The translations under genes were made by a program, and so were the position numbers. From NCBI GenBank assembly GCA_036365455.1, contig JAWQUS010000004.1:1805501-1869500 (forward strand): a stretch of 64,000 nucleotides of DNA. The letters run 5' to 3'. The notes under the pieces are model-generated. The model was not told the origin of the DNA. It saw only the letters and a list, made by a program, of their open reading frames with translations, and made no database searches. This stretch comes from Macrosoma leucophasiata. Lineage: Eukaryota; Arthropoda; Insecta; Lepidoptera; Hedylidae. Every line of letters starts with the position of its first letter. Position 1 is the stretch's first letter. Positions 42,243 through 53,220 of this stretch are shown here, one piece after another.

Positions 42243-42316
42243 TTCAGGCGAGACTTGAACTCGCGGCCACTGGGAATCTAGTCCAGCCGCTCTTCCAACT
42301 GAGCTACCGAAGTCGT
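42243..42316 (-). other. tRNA-like sequence, probably SINE-derived
   Basis: In minus sense GGCACGACTTCGGTAGCTCA has an A-box and GCGAGTTCAAGTCTCGC forms a good T arm with a B-box. The 3' strand (CTGAAAT) does not pair with the 5' strand (GGCACGA), so a mature tRNA acceptor cannot form. Best read as a tRNA pseudogene or SINE head. Confidence 0.55.
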
Positions 42317-42644
42317 GCCCGATTTGTCAAATCTTTCCTTCACATTTATTGCATTGCCTTATGGTGGCAGTAGCGCCATCTATTGCCACACTATGCTAGT
42401 TAAGCAAATAGTGTATACATAATTTAATACATTAATAGACACTAAATAGCCATAAAATGTAAACCTGTACTTTGGGATTCCACAATATCTTGGCTTAGTG
42501 AGCACCCTAAGACCTAAAAGCACCCCCATGCAAAATTTAAAACTCTTAGCACTTTAGTTTATGAGATTTCGTGATGAGTTAGTGACTTCGCAGGAATTTG
42601 CGATGCGATTTCGTCTGACATATTGAAAGTATGGTCATTTTTTA

Positions 42645-42928
42645 CTGGTTGTAGAGCTCCAGTGACGAAGCTCGCGGGCGTAGGCACCACCGCATTACCT
42701 AACATACTTGCCGCTAAATGGTAGTGATCAGCACTATCGTGTTTCGGTCAGGTGGTAATGTACGGCCCTGTAATTTCCGGCACAGAGGCATAACACCTAA
42801 TGCCTCAGGAGTGGCAGCGCATCTGCATTTTGACCTCGGGTCATTGTGTGGGTGTCTATAGGCTGCAGTCATCACTTAACATCAATGTGAACTGCAGGCT
42901 TGTTTGCCACTTTTATACATTAAAAAAA
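42645..42928 (+). repeat. SINE-like family A, copy 13
   Basis: Full length, from CTGGTTGTAGAGCTCCAGTG to CACTTTTATACATTAAAAAA. Confidence 0.8.
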
Positions 42929-42929
42929 A

Positions 42930-45050
42930 CTGATTTTGTGAGGGCGCCCTATATAGATTTAATGCAATCACTCCCTAAATATGGATCGAATTATTTGCAT
43001 TTTTGATACTACTTCGTGAGGGCCTAGCTCAGGTCGGTACACGCTCAGTTTCAAATAAAAAGTCAACAGTCCGACAGGAGTACGACTGCTCTGTTCCCGC
43101 GCTGCTTCAACCAAACACCAAAAGCTTAATTAGAAATAATTTTAATAGATTTATTACTTTCAAGTAACGCAAGTCATTTTATTTACATTATAAGTATGAA
43201 TGAGATACGAAATTAGCACACCTTATCAGTTCTCAAACCTCCTAAAGCTATAGATTAATAACCATGGAATTTTATTACTTATCAGATAAAATGTAGTTAA
43301 AAAAACATCTGGAAAAATTGTTTGCTATGCTATACTAACCTATAGACGTCACCAGGTGGGTAAAAATTATTCAATATGTACTTGTGGTTCTGCATACTTT
43401 TCGGCTCCACTCTATCTAATCTTTTGAGCGAGAATAGGTATGAGGGTATGCATTGCTATAGTCAAGCTCGAGAAGGGGTCTTAAAAGAAATAATTAAAAT
43501 AATTTCATAATCGCGATTCAGCTCTTCATTCATTATCAATCGTATTTGAAACCAGCTTATTGTTTACTTTATGTTTCTTCTCTATTCCACTCGATGCCTT
43601 TAATCATATGACACATTAATCTGTTTTGTTATATCTACTTGAAATTGAATTGTAAATCGTCAGTAAAAAATCTAATGTTCGAATTGATAGTGTAATAAAT
43701 ACAGTTACGGAGTTATCCTTTCATTAATTTTTATTGTCCCCACATTGGGCGCACCTGTAAGTACTCGATAAAGCTGCTATGGTTTCGGATGGAATTTCTC
43801 CAAAGGAGATGTTGCGAGCTCGGCTCTGGTTCGTACACGTCCTCAAAAAATGGGCAAATTAAAGAAGAATCCGAAAAAATACTATTAATTTATTAAAGAA
43901 TATATTTTAGAGTTACAACCACATTTAATTCAAACGATTTTATCATTTTCAATGATAAAATCGTTTGAATGAATGGCGATACAGCCTACGCTTGGGATAG
44001 TACCTATGTAGATAAAACAAAACAAAAAAACGATGTATCGAATCGATCAATTTAAAGAACTTCTGATGAATTTCTTTGATTTGGAAATTGACTAGTATCG
44101 ATTATTTGTGGCATTTGTCAAATATGCAGTAAAAAACGTTTTTATATTGATTTTGCCTGTAAATGATATTGTGTACAATACATGGCCGGAGGTCCATACA
44201 TTGTTGCAACATCTCCTTTAAACCATAACCTTTAAAATGATATAACATACTGGAAGCCGATTTGATAAGCTGTGCACTACTTCAATGTGGTATCACATAA
44301 TTATCATGAATGTGATTTAAAATTAGTATTTCAAGTAATTCTGAGCCTGACATTGTGATTTATAATTTAAAGAAACTCCATGCGTAACAGTGGCGTAGGA
44401 AATAAAAGTGAAGTTACTACAAAAAATTATAATGTATTTTCATTAATGATTAATAAACCGTGGTTTCATTAACATATAGGTGGCCGAGTATAACTCTTTA
44501 TAAGTGTACAGTGTTGTTCTTCTAGAACAACACTCAGGGCAAAGGTAACATTTTACAAACATCACAATGTGTTTGGAAGCAAGTAAACTGCGTGCGCTCG
44601 TAGTACGCTCATCGATTCTCCAACTGTCAGTTTTCTCGACCAACTCTCTCTAAGTGCGAGTCATGTAGTTTGGACATCATTTCCGACCGTAAATTTAAAA
44701 ATATTATTTTTATGGTAAATTATAAAACAACAAATTTCTCAAATTACCAGCAATCCACTTTCATTGGAATGGCATGTGACATTTGCAAATAATGACCGAC
44801 CGCCTAACTCATTTCTCCTGGTTTACGTCTTTCATTTTCCCCTTTCATTTTACCGTCAATAAAAGGAATGGCGATATTTTGATTATCTCTGTCGCTATCA
44901 TGCCATCAAATTACAGGAAGTAATTCAGCCCTTTCAGAAGAGAGGCTTCAAATTTTGCCATCGGACTCCCAAACATGCTGCAAAGATCTCTAAAATATTT
45001 TGGCATTATCGACATCATTCGTTCAAAGCTTTGATATCGGATAACGTTGG
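42930..45050. other. spacer upstream of gene 4, largely unassigned
   Basis: Holds an 18-bp-arm hairpin at 43,923-43,967 (ATTCAAACGATTTTATCA and complement) and a palindrome at 44,508-44,532 (AGTGTTGTTCTTCTAGAACA...). CCCCACATTGGGCGCACC near 43,738-43,757 recalls a tRNA-Lys primer-binding site in reverse, but no LTR pair was found. No gene recognised. Confidence 0.4.
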
Positions 45051-45051
45051 A

Positions 45052-45059
45052 TATAAAAG
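45052..45059 (+). promoter_or_regulatory. TATA box of gene 4
   Basis: TATAAAAG 54 bp before the ATG; the flanks differ from genes 1-3. Confidence 0.65.
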
Positions 45060-45105
45060 GGTAAAATGTATTGTGTGAAACATCCAGTGACCGCAAACGA
45101 GCACA

Positions 45106-48100
45106 ATGGCGCGCTTGGCTTCAATCTTGGTTCTGTTCGCAGGTATTCTATATTTCTCATTTTAATAACAAACTAGATAAGGTACAGTGACGAAGCTCAA
45201 AGGTAAGCCTTTGATCGCCTGAGGGCGGTAGTACCTTCGCCTTCATTACCTGATCACCTTGCTGCTGAATGGTAGTGTTTACTTTATCGCGTTGTGGTCG
45301 GGTGATAATATATGGTCTCATAATTTGGCGCATGAGCATCACAGCTTAGGCTATCAGGAGTGGCTACTCATCTTCATTGAAATCTCTGATTTTTTGCCTA
45401 AATGTATGCTACCTATACTATAGTACTAATTGTCTTTCTTTATTTTTTTTTATTGCAAACAAAAAAAAAACATGTTTCTGTCATTGTGTGGGTGTCTATA
45501 GGTTGCAGTTATAACACCTGTGAACTGCATGCTCGTTTCCCACCTTTAAATAACGAAGATATTTCAAGATCTCTTGAATTCCTCATTGATTTATAAGGTG
45601 ATTACGGTGTTTGCTTTTTGACGTCACAAGCAAGTACAATTTTGTATGAGTCTTTGAGTCTCTCCATAAACTGCAACTTTTTGAATAGTGTTATTTTTCA
45701 CTCGAGGTAGAGTTCTAGCGTGTAGGCACTACCACGTTACCAAATCTATCTGCAGCCATATGGTAGTGTTCAGCACTATCGTGTTCCGGTAAGACGGTAA
45801 TGTATGGCCCGTAAAAACTATCACAGAGACAGAACAACTAAAGTCTCAAGGGTTGCAACGGATTTGCATTTTGAACTCTGGTCTTTTTATGGGTGTCTAT
45901 ATGCTAAACAAGCATGCAGTTCACATTGATGTTAAGTGATGACTGCAGCCTATAGACGCCCACACAATGACCAGAGGTCAAAATGCAGATGCTTGCCACT
46001 CCTGAGGCTTAAGGTGTTGTGCCTCTGTGCCGGAAATTACAGGGCGGTCCATTACCACCTGACCGGAATACGATAGTGCTGAACACTACCATTTAGCGGC
46101 AAGTATGTTAGGTAATGCGGTGGTGCCTATGCCCGCGAGCTCTGTCACTGGAGCTCTACAAACAGAAGAAAAATTAAAAAAAAAAAATCCAAAAACTTAG
46201 TTATAGACTGTTGGCTTCAAGAACGATATTAATTTATTTTTCCTGTACATTTACAAAATACAAAAAAAAAACTAGTCAAATAAAATAACTAATCAAAGTT
46301 CGTTAAATTTCCAGTTGTCTGCGCTGTATCGGCTGAGGAACGTATCATCGGTGGTACCCCAACCTCGGTGGAGCAGTACCCCGCTGTTGTTGCCGTCGAG
46401 AGCCGCATCGTCTTCGGTGTGTGGTTGCAATCTTGCGGCGGTACTGTCCTCACACCAAGATACGTTATGACTGCAGCTGGATGCGTCAGTAACCTGTAAG
46501 TTTATACCAGGCTGGGTTGCATAATCTTACTTTCAGTAAAAAAATAGTGCCACCATTTGCAGATTGTAAATGACATCATGTAACTTTAATTGTTGACTGT
46601 AACCGGCCGAGATGGTTACCGAGTTACCGCTTAAGCACTGCAAGCCCATCTGCAGGCAGTTGTCGTCAGACCGTCTGGCGCCGGAGCTAATGTCAAATAC
46701 CTGTCAAATATTGTTACTGAAGCGCGCATAGTCCCCAGGCTGGTGTTGATCGCAATCTACTCGGTTGTGCGATACGGGCGCGGTCGGGTTGGCGCAAGTG
46801 GCAAAATTGAAATTCGCATTTCTATGCTTCGGAGAGTACGTTAAATCCGGTTGCTATCGATAGATAGCAGTCGTTAAACCTTGTCGGAGGCCTTATAGGC
46901 GGTTTGAAAACATCCTACAACTAGTTTGCCACTACACCGTATCTCCACCAACCCGCATTGGAGCAGTGTGTTGGAGTAAGCTCCAGGCCTCCCCCCGAAA
47001 TGAGGAAAGACTCGTGCACATCTAATTAAAACCAAAGTAACAAATAGGAAATTTCTCATCTGTAACTCGCACTTGACCGATTTTCTATCATAATCTTTTC
47101 AATTTCCCAGCACAGCCTTCTCATTCACCCGCCGCGTCCGTGCTGGCACCAGCTACCGCAACACTGGCGGCTCAGTCCACAGCGTAAGCCGGATCGTCAA
47201 GCACCCCTCCTTCAGAGAAAGCTTCTTCGATTTCGGCAATGACGCTGATATCGCTATCCTTGAGTTGGAGAATGGAATGGTGTTGTCCGACGTTATCCAG
47301 CAGGGCAGGATCGTTGCCCAAGGCAGTGTTGTTCCCGATAACGCTCCTGTGGTGCAGGTTGGGTGGGGCATGACTATTCCTGCAGTAAGTATAAGTTGGT
47401 CTTTGAAAATTAATCATGGACTTTCCTGGTGGTAGAGTTCCAATGTTGGAACTCTGGGGCGTAGGTACCAACGCATTACCAAATTTATCTGTCGCTAAAT
47501 TGTAGTGTTCAGCACTATCGTGTTTAGTTTGGATGATTATGTAATGTAATAACGGAAATAAAACATCCTCAGGGGTGGCAATGCCTATGTGAACTTCATG
47601 TTTGTTTGTCACCATCATTACCTACATAAAAATATCAGCCGTATTATTGGGAATTATTATTGGCCAGTATTACAAGTAGTACTTTGAAGATTCCTTAAGA
47701 TCCTTCTTACATAAATTTGGTAATCGCAGTCTCAGAGTTTGGTAATGCGCCCGATTAATAAACTAATGAATTATCACAAACTACTCCAATGACCTGTCTG
47801 CTTACACCTTAGTACTTTTTACAGTTACTTTAGAGACTTGAAAATAAGCGTAAGCTAATGAAAATTCTGGACGTATGCATGACATGCATGTACGTCCAGT
47901 AAAATAAATACAGAGATGAAATTATCTTTTTTCTTCAATACAGCAGTTACATTTTGTTGAATGTTGTTGATACGCATTTTAATTATTGAACGCATATTGC
48001 CCGATAATGTCGCCAGCTTCAAAAACACAAAAATGCTTAGCAAGGAAACTGGTATATAAAATACAGCTGTGAAGTAACTTTCAAATATCTAAAAAAAAGT

Positions 48101-48454
48101 ATTGCGGATGCGAAATTTTTCAAAAACTGAAAATAATTGTAATATTTTCTCCACCAGTTCCCAGGTGAGAGATCCCCTGAGCTCCTCCATGTCGCCGTCA
48201 GCACGATCAACAGAGCCTCATGCGCGGAAACCTATGCGAACATGCTAATTCCTCGTACAGTCACTGAAAACATGATCTGCACGGCCGCTGCAAACAGCGG
48301 TGCCTGCGCTGGCGACCGCGGAGGTCCCCTGTTCTTCACCGACATCGTCGTCGGCATCATCTCCTGGGGCTTCGGCTGTGGTAACGCCACCTACCCCAGC
48401 ATGAACACAGCCATGGCTTCCTACACCGACTGGGTCGTTGCAACTGCTGTCTAA
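45106..48454 (+). CDS. serine protease homologue, catalytically dead (gene 4)
   Basis: Exons 45,106-45,142, 46,315-46,495, 47,111-47,384 and 48,158-48,454; 262 aa; same intron phases as genes 1-3. Signal peptide about 1-19 (MARLASILVLFAVVC...), then Arg22-IIGG at the activation site. The catalytic His is Gly68 (TAAGC for TAAHC) and the catalytic Ser is Arg218 (GDRGGP for GDSGGP); Asp119 remains (NDADIAIL). Gly stands at the 189 position. The reading frame, splice sites and disulfide cysteines are intact, so this looks like a maintained pseudoenzyme and not a decaying gene. Secreted; possible roles are inhibitor binding or another binding job, which is inference. The adjacent cysteine pair of genes 1-3 is absent. 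Only one lysine. A PLE lies 22 bp after the stop. Confidence 0.93.
45180..45550 (+). repeat. diverged family A, copy 14, in intron 1 of gene 4
   Basis: 45,180-45,380 keeps GAATGGTAGTGTTTACTTTA and ATCAGGAGTGG; the tail part, GTGTGGGTGTCTATAGGTTG to CATGCTCGTTTCCCACC, is at 45,482-45,545. The most diverged copy. Confidence 0.55.
45703..45905 (+). repeat. SINE-like family A, copy 15
   Basis: Forward, truncated at GGTGTCTATATGC, where it meets copy 16 head-on. Confidence 0.75.
45906..46175 (-). repeat. SINE-like family A, copy 16
   Basis: Reverse, from AACAAGCATGCAGTTCACAT to GAGCTCTACAAACAG. With copy 15 it makes an inverted pair of about 470 bp in intron 1 of gene 4. Confidence 0.8.
46606..47028 (-). 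repeat. repeat family B in intron 2 of gene 4
   Basis: Starts CCGGCCGAGATGGTTACCGA; contains GGTTGCTATCGATAGATAGC and the stretch to CTCGTGCACATC. It includes more of the distal side than the other copies and lacks the triplet tail. Confidence 0.7.
47423..47632 (+). repeat. SINE-like family A, copy 17, in intron 3 of gene 4
   Basis: Forward, with a large internal deletion, ending CACCATCATTACCTACATAA. Confidence 0.75.
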
Positions 48455-48460
48455 TTTAAA

Positions 48461-48476
48461 CATTTGCTCTTTTAAA
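48461..48476. repeat. left target duplication of the PLE array
   Basis: CATTTGCTCTTTTAAA, repeated exactly at 53,408-53,423. It is within the gene 4 3' UTR. Confidence 0.9.
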
Positions 48477-48481
48477 ATAAA
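48476..48481 (+). other. AATAAA created at the PLE insertion junction
   Basis: The hexamer overlaps the junction: the last A comes from the target sequence and ATAAA from the reversed PLE terminus. It is 22 bp after the gene 4 stop, so it may now act as that gene's poly(A) signal. Confidence 0.5.
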
Positions 48482-48626
48482 ACTATTTTTACGGATTTAT
48501 CTCGCGTATATTAAACTAAAATGATTTTTAAAATCAACCCGACGTTTCGGTCGCTTTTCAGCTTCCGTGGTCCCGGGCAGACTGAGGTGACATTTGTCTG
48601 ACAGAAGTTTGAAAAATTATATGTAG

Positions 48627-51101
48627 CTACCTCCATCGATTTCGTAAACGCCTTGCGTAGCGTTCAGGATTAACACAATAATTACTTATGGTATCTTGAG
48701 GTCTTGCAGACTGCTGCGGCTGGGATTTAATCTTGCTAAGTATGGGATCCCATGATGTTGATAATCGCCATCCATCTTCTCTATTGAAATTTGGGTGTTT
48801 TTTAATTTCAATAGCCTCGCGTACCATTCGTGGAATGGGTTTGTGTTCTCTAGCGAGTATTTGAATTTTATCAAACCGGATGTAATGGTTTGGCTTATCC
48901 GCTATGTGTTCACAGACTGCAGACCTCCCTGTTCTTCGGTTTTTGACATCAGCAATGTGCTCTTTAACGCGGGTGGATACAGCTCTCTTCGTTTGACCAA
49001 TATATGAGAGTCCACAATCACAATCTAATTTATAAATGCCAGAATTTTGTAATGGAATATTACTTTTAATGGGTCTTAAATACTGATGAATCTTTTTATA
49101 TGGTTTGAAAACTGTTTTAATGGAATTCTTTTTTAAAATGTTGCTGATTTTATCTGTGACACCCTTAACGTAAGGTAGTATGGCTGGTTGTCGTTCTACT
49201 GTAGGTGGTTTCACGCGGCCTCTGTGACGGACGGGTGGTACATGGAGCTTGTTGTTATGTAGCACCTGGCGTAGGTGCTTCAGCTCCCCCTGAAGATGGT
49301 GGTCGTCACAGATGCCTCGTGCTCTCTGAAATAGAGATGAGCCAACGGCAGATAAATGTGCCGGGTGATGGTGTGATTCACCATTGAGGTACCTATCAGT
49401 ATGGGTAGACTTCCTAAACACAGTGTGACTGAGTGTGTTATTGGTTTTTCTAATTAATAAAGTATCTAAGAAGGCTAATTTATTGTCCTGTTCCAATTCC
49501 ATAGTGAATTTGATTTTATGGTGTATGGAATTGAGATGTGAAAGAAAAACAGAAACATTATTGCTATCCAATATGGTGAATGTGTCATCTACATATCGTT
49601 TATAAATGCGAGGTGTTATGGTTGTAGTGCTCAGGGCTCTCTCCTCAAAGTCCTCCATGAATATATCGGCGACTATGGGAGAGACTGGGGAGCCCATGGC
49701 AACTCCGTCTATTTGTAGGTAGAATTCCCCATTCCACATTAGATAGCCAGATGTCAGGCACCATTCAAGTAGTTCTGCATATTGACGGGGCATATTGTGA
49801 GCAATTAGCTTTCTTTTAACAATCTCGACACAATCCTTAACCGGTAAACATGTAAATAAGGATTCAACATCGAAGCTGACCATTGTTTCATTTGCTGATA
49901 GTTGTAGATGTTTGACTTCAGCAATGAAACTGTACGAGTCTTTGACATACGCTCTAGTTTGTCCCCTCAGTGGTGAAAGTATCTGTGCCACATGTTTTGC
50001 CAATTTGTAAGTTGGAGTGTCAATTTGACTAACTATGGGACGAAGGGGAGCGCCAGTCTTATGTATTTTAGGGAGCCCATACAGTTTGGGTGGCTTTGGA
50101 CAAGCAGGTAAAAGTTTTGGTACGTCAAGATCCAATGAATATGAATATTTATGCAGTAAATCGGTAGTCTTTTTTAATATACTAGAGGTGGGGTCTTTGT
50201 TTACCTTTTTATATGTGCTTTCATCCGATAACAGCGATAAGATTTTATCATTGTAGTCTGACGTGTCCATCACAACCGTAGCGTTTCCTTTATCAGCACG
50301 GAGGACGATGATGTCTTCTGATCGTCTCAACGTCGTCAGTGAGCGGAGTTCTTCACGAGACAGATTAGGTTTTGGTGGCCGGCAGTGTCGTAACGTAGAC
50401 GATACGTCCTGTCGGATTTCCTCGGCTGTCTCCTTTGGAACTTGATTCCTAATGACGCAGTCCTCGACGTAACTGATAATCTCTTCGTACGGTATCCTCG
50501 ATGGAGCTGGTGCAAAGTTTAAACCCTTTTCCAGCACCCCAATAGTCGAATCATCCAAAGTTTGTTTTGATAGATTGACAACTGCTTTGACGTTGACATT
50601 GACGGATGACTTGTCGTTGTCTATGGGTGTGTTCAGATTTGAATGTTTTTGACCCGTAACCGACTGTTTTTCTAATTTTTCGTATTTACTTATTTGTTTA
50701 ATTTTGCAGTTATTTAATGTAAATTTTGCGCGTAAGTCGGTTTGTTCGTTACAATTTTGCCAATCTTCTATTTTTAATGTATTTTCGAGGGTTTTAGAGA
50801 CTTCACTGATGTCGTGTTCTGTATGTGCGATTTCCGAACGGTTTTGTTGAATTAGCTGACATAATAATTTAGTACTTGCTTGGCGGAGGATGATGTTGCT
50901 CTTTTTGATGTCTTTTTTTGGAGCAATGCGCACACATACTGGTATCAGGTTGTTGTCTCTGCATCTCTTCAAAAACGTCAGGCCCGCCAACAACCGTGAG
51001 CGCCTGTTCTTCAGTTTCTCCAACCGCCGGATATATTTTGCAGTTAACGTTCCGTACGTTCTAACATGATATGTTCTTAGGTTTTCGCGAGCTACACTCA
51101 T
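48627..51101 (-). CDS. Penelope-like reverse transcriptase with GIY-YIG endonuclease
   Basis: Intact 824-codon ORF. N-terminal part (1-320) is Lys/Arg-rich with coiled stretches. The reverse transcriptase core follows: KLYGLPKIHK (about 337), VSFDVESLF (motif A), AMGSPVSPIVADIF (motif B) and RYVDDTF (motif C, about 500). The C-terminal GIY-YIG nuclease is near 687-770: SGIYKLDCDCGLSYIGQTKR, then R and EH residues. This order and length are those of EN+ Penelope-like elements, which prime on nicked target DNA. The ATG lies within the terminal repeat, so a tandem upstream unit would supply promoter sequence. No stop or frameshift: potentially active, though activity is not shown. Confidence 0.93.
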   Translation of the reverse strand: MSVARENLRTYHVRTYGTLTAKYIRRLEKLKNRRSRLLAGLTFLKRCRDNNLIPVCVRIAPKKDIKKSNIILRQASTKLLCQLIQQNRSEIAHTEHDISEVSKTLENTLKIEDWQNCNEQTDLRAKFTLNNCKIKQISKYEKLEKQSVTGQKHSNLNTPIDNDKSSVNVNVKAVVNLSKQTLDDSTIGVLEKGLNFAPAPSRIPYEEIISYVEDCVIRNQVPKETAEEIRQDVSSTLRHCRPPKPNLSREELRSLTTLRRSEDIIVLRADKGNATVVMDTSDYNDKILSLLSDESTYKKVNKDPTSSILKKTTDLLHKYSYSLDLDVPKLLPACPKPPKLYGLPKIHKTGAPLRPIVSQIDTPTYKLAKHVAQILSPLRGQTRAYVKDSYSFIAEVKHLQLSANETMVSFDVESLFTCLPVKDCVEIVKRKLIAHNMPRQYAELLEWCLTSGYLMWNGEFYLQIDGVAMGSPVSPIVADIFMEDFEERALSTTTITPRIYKRYVDDTFTILDSNNVSVFLSHLNSIHHKIKFTMELEQDNKLAFLDTLLIRKTNNTLSHTVFRKSTHTDRYLNGESHHHPAHLSAVGSSLFQRARGICDDHHLQGELKHLRQVLHNNKLHVPPVRHRGRVKPPTVERQPAILPYVKGVTDKISNILKKNSIKTVFKPYKKIHQYLRPIKSNIPLQNSGIYKLDCDCGLSYIGQTKRAVSTRVKEHIADVKNRRTGRSAVCEHIADKPNHYIRFDKIQILAREHKPIPRMVREAIEIKKHPNFNREDGWRLSTSWDPILSKIKSQPQQSARPQDTISNYCVNPERYARRLRNRWR

Positions 51102-51255
51102 TGAAATAAAACTATTTTTACGGATTTATCTCGCGTATATTAAACTAAAATGATTTTTAAAATCAACCCGACGTTTCGGTCGCTTTTCAGCTTCCGTGGT
51201 CCCGGGCAGACTGAGGTGACATTTGTCTGACAGAAGTTTGAAAAATTATATGTAG

Positions 51256-52004
51256 CTACCTCCATCGATTTCGTAAACGCCTTGCGTAGCGTTCAGGATT
51301 AACACAATAATTACTTATGGTATCTTGAGGTCTTGCAGACTGCTGCGGCTGGGATTTAATCTTGCTAAGTATGGGATCCCATGATGTTGATAATCGCCAT
51401 CCATCTTCTCTATTGAAATTTGGGTGTTTTTTAATTTCAATAGCCTCGCGTACCATTCGTGGAATGGGTTTGTGTTCTCTAGCGAGTATTTGAATTTTAT
51501 CAAACCGGATGTAATGGTTTGGCTTATCCGCTATGTGTTCACAGACTGCAGACCTCCCTGTTCTTCGGTTTTTGACATCAGCAATGTGCTCTTTAACGCG
51601 GGTGGATACAGCTCTCTTCGTTTGACCAATATATGAGAGTCCACAATCACAATCTAATTTATAAATGCCAGAATTTTGTAATGGAATATTACTTTTAATG
51701 GGTCTTAAATACTGATGAATCTTTTTATATGGTTTGAAAACTGTTTTAATGGAATTCTTTTTTAAAATGTTGCTGATTTTATCTGTGACACCCTTAACGT
51801 AAGGTAGTATGGCTGGTTGTCGTTCTACTGTAGGTGGTTTCACGCGGCCTCTGTGACGGACGGGTGGTACATGGAGCTTGTTGTTATGTAGCACCTGGCG
51901 TAGGTGCTTCAGCTCCCCCTGAAGATGGTGGTCGTCACAGATGCCTCGTGCTCTCTGAAATAGAGATGAGCCAACGGCAGATAAATGTGCCGGGTGATGG
52001 TGTG
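51256..52004 (-). pseudogene. PLE copy B, truncated ORF
   Basis: Covers the last 240 or so codons, from the end of the RT region through the complete GIY-YIG domain, with a 212-codon open frame from an internal Met. Its amino-acid sequence equals copy A over that range. It breaks off at GGGTGATGGTGTG, where copy C begins in the opposite sense. Confidence 0.9.
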
Positions 52005-53220
52005 TGTTAAGGATTGTGTCGAGATTGTTAAAAGAAAGCTAATTGCTCACAATATGCCCCGTCAATATGCAGAACTACTTGAATGGTGCCTGACATCTGG
52101 CTATCTAATGTGGAATGGGGAATTCTACCTACAAATAGACGGAGTTGCCATGGGCTCCCCAGTCTCTCCCATAGTCGCCGATATATTCATGGAGGACTTT
52201 GAGGAGAGAGCCCTGAGCACTACAACCATAACACCTCGCATTTATAAACGATATGTAGATGACACATTCACCATATTGGATAGCAATAATGTTTCTGTTT
52301 TTCTTTCACATCTCAATTCCATACACCATAAAATCAAATTCACTATGGAATTGGAACAGGACAATAAATTAGCCTTCTTAGATACTTTATTAATTAGAAA
52401 AACCAATAACACACTCAGTCACACTGTGTTTAGGAAGTCTACCCATACTGATAGGTACCTCAATGGTGAATCACACCATCACCCGGCACATTTATCTGCC
52501 GTTGGCTCATCTCTATTTCAGAGAGCACGAGGCATCTGTGACGACCACCATCTTCAGGGGGAGCTGAAGCACCTACGCCAGGTGCTACATAACAACAAGC
52601 TCCATGTACCACCCGTCCGTCACAGAGGCCGCGTGAAACCACCTACAGTAGAACGACAACCAGCCATACTACCTTACGTTAAGGGTGTCACAGATAAAAT
52701 CAGCAACATTTTAAAAAAGAATTCCATTAAAACAGTTTTCAAACCATATAAAAAGATTCATCAGTATTTAAGACCCATTAAAAGTAATATTCCATTACAA
52801 AATTCTGGCATTTATAAATTAGATTGTGATTGTGGACTCTCATATATTGGTCAAACGAAGAGAGCTGTATCCACCCGCGTTAAAGAGCACATTGCTGATG
52901 TCAAAAACCGAAGAACAGGGAGGTCTGCAGTCTGTGAACACATAGCGGATAAGCCAAACCATTACATCCGGTTTGATAAAATTCAAATACTCGCTAGAGA
53001 ACACAAACCCATTCCACGAATGGTACGCGAGGCTATTGAAATTAAAAAACACCCAAATTTCAATAGAGAAGATGGATGGCGATTATCAACATCATGGGAT
53101 CCCATACTTAGCAAGATTAAATCCCAGCCGCAGCAGTCTGCAAGACCTCAAGATACCATAAGTAATTATTGTGTTAATCCTGAACGCTACGCAAGGCGTT
53201 TACGAAATCGATGGAGGTAG
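51985..53220 (+). pseudogene. PLE copy C, truncated inverted ORF
   Basis: A 411-codon frame whose first 7 residues come from copy B antisense. PLE identity starts at VKDCVEIVKRKL, which is residue 415 or so of the full ORF. RT motifs B and C and the GIY-YIG domain are complete; motif A is missing, so it cannot work as a polymerase. Confidence 0.9.

Noticed and set aside
48158..48170. Alternative acceptor six bases further on (CCCAG) for exon 4 of gene 4
   Set aside because: It would shift the frame relative to phase 0; the first AG keeps the conserved reading frame.
48686..53161. Several 60-73 codon frames opposite or within the PLE copies
   Set aside because: Shadows of the RT/GIY-YIG ORF in other frames; they repeat at matching offsets in each copy.
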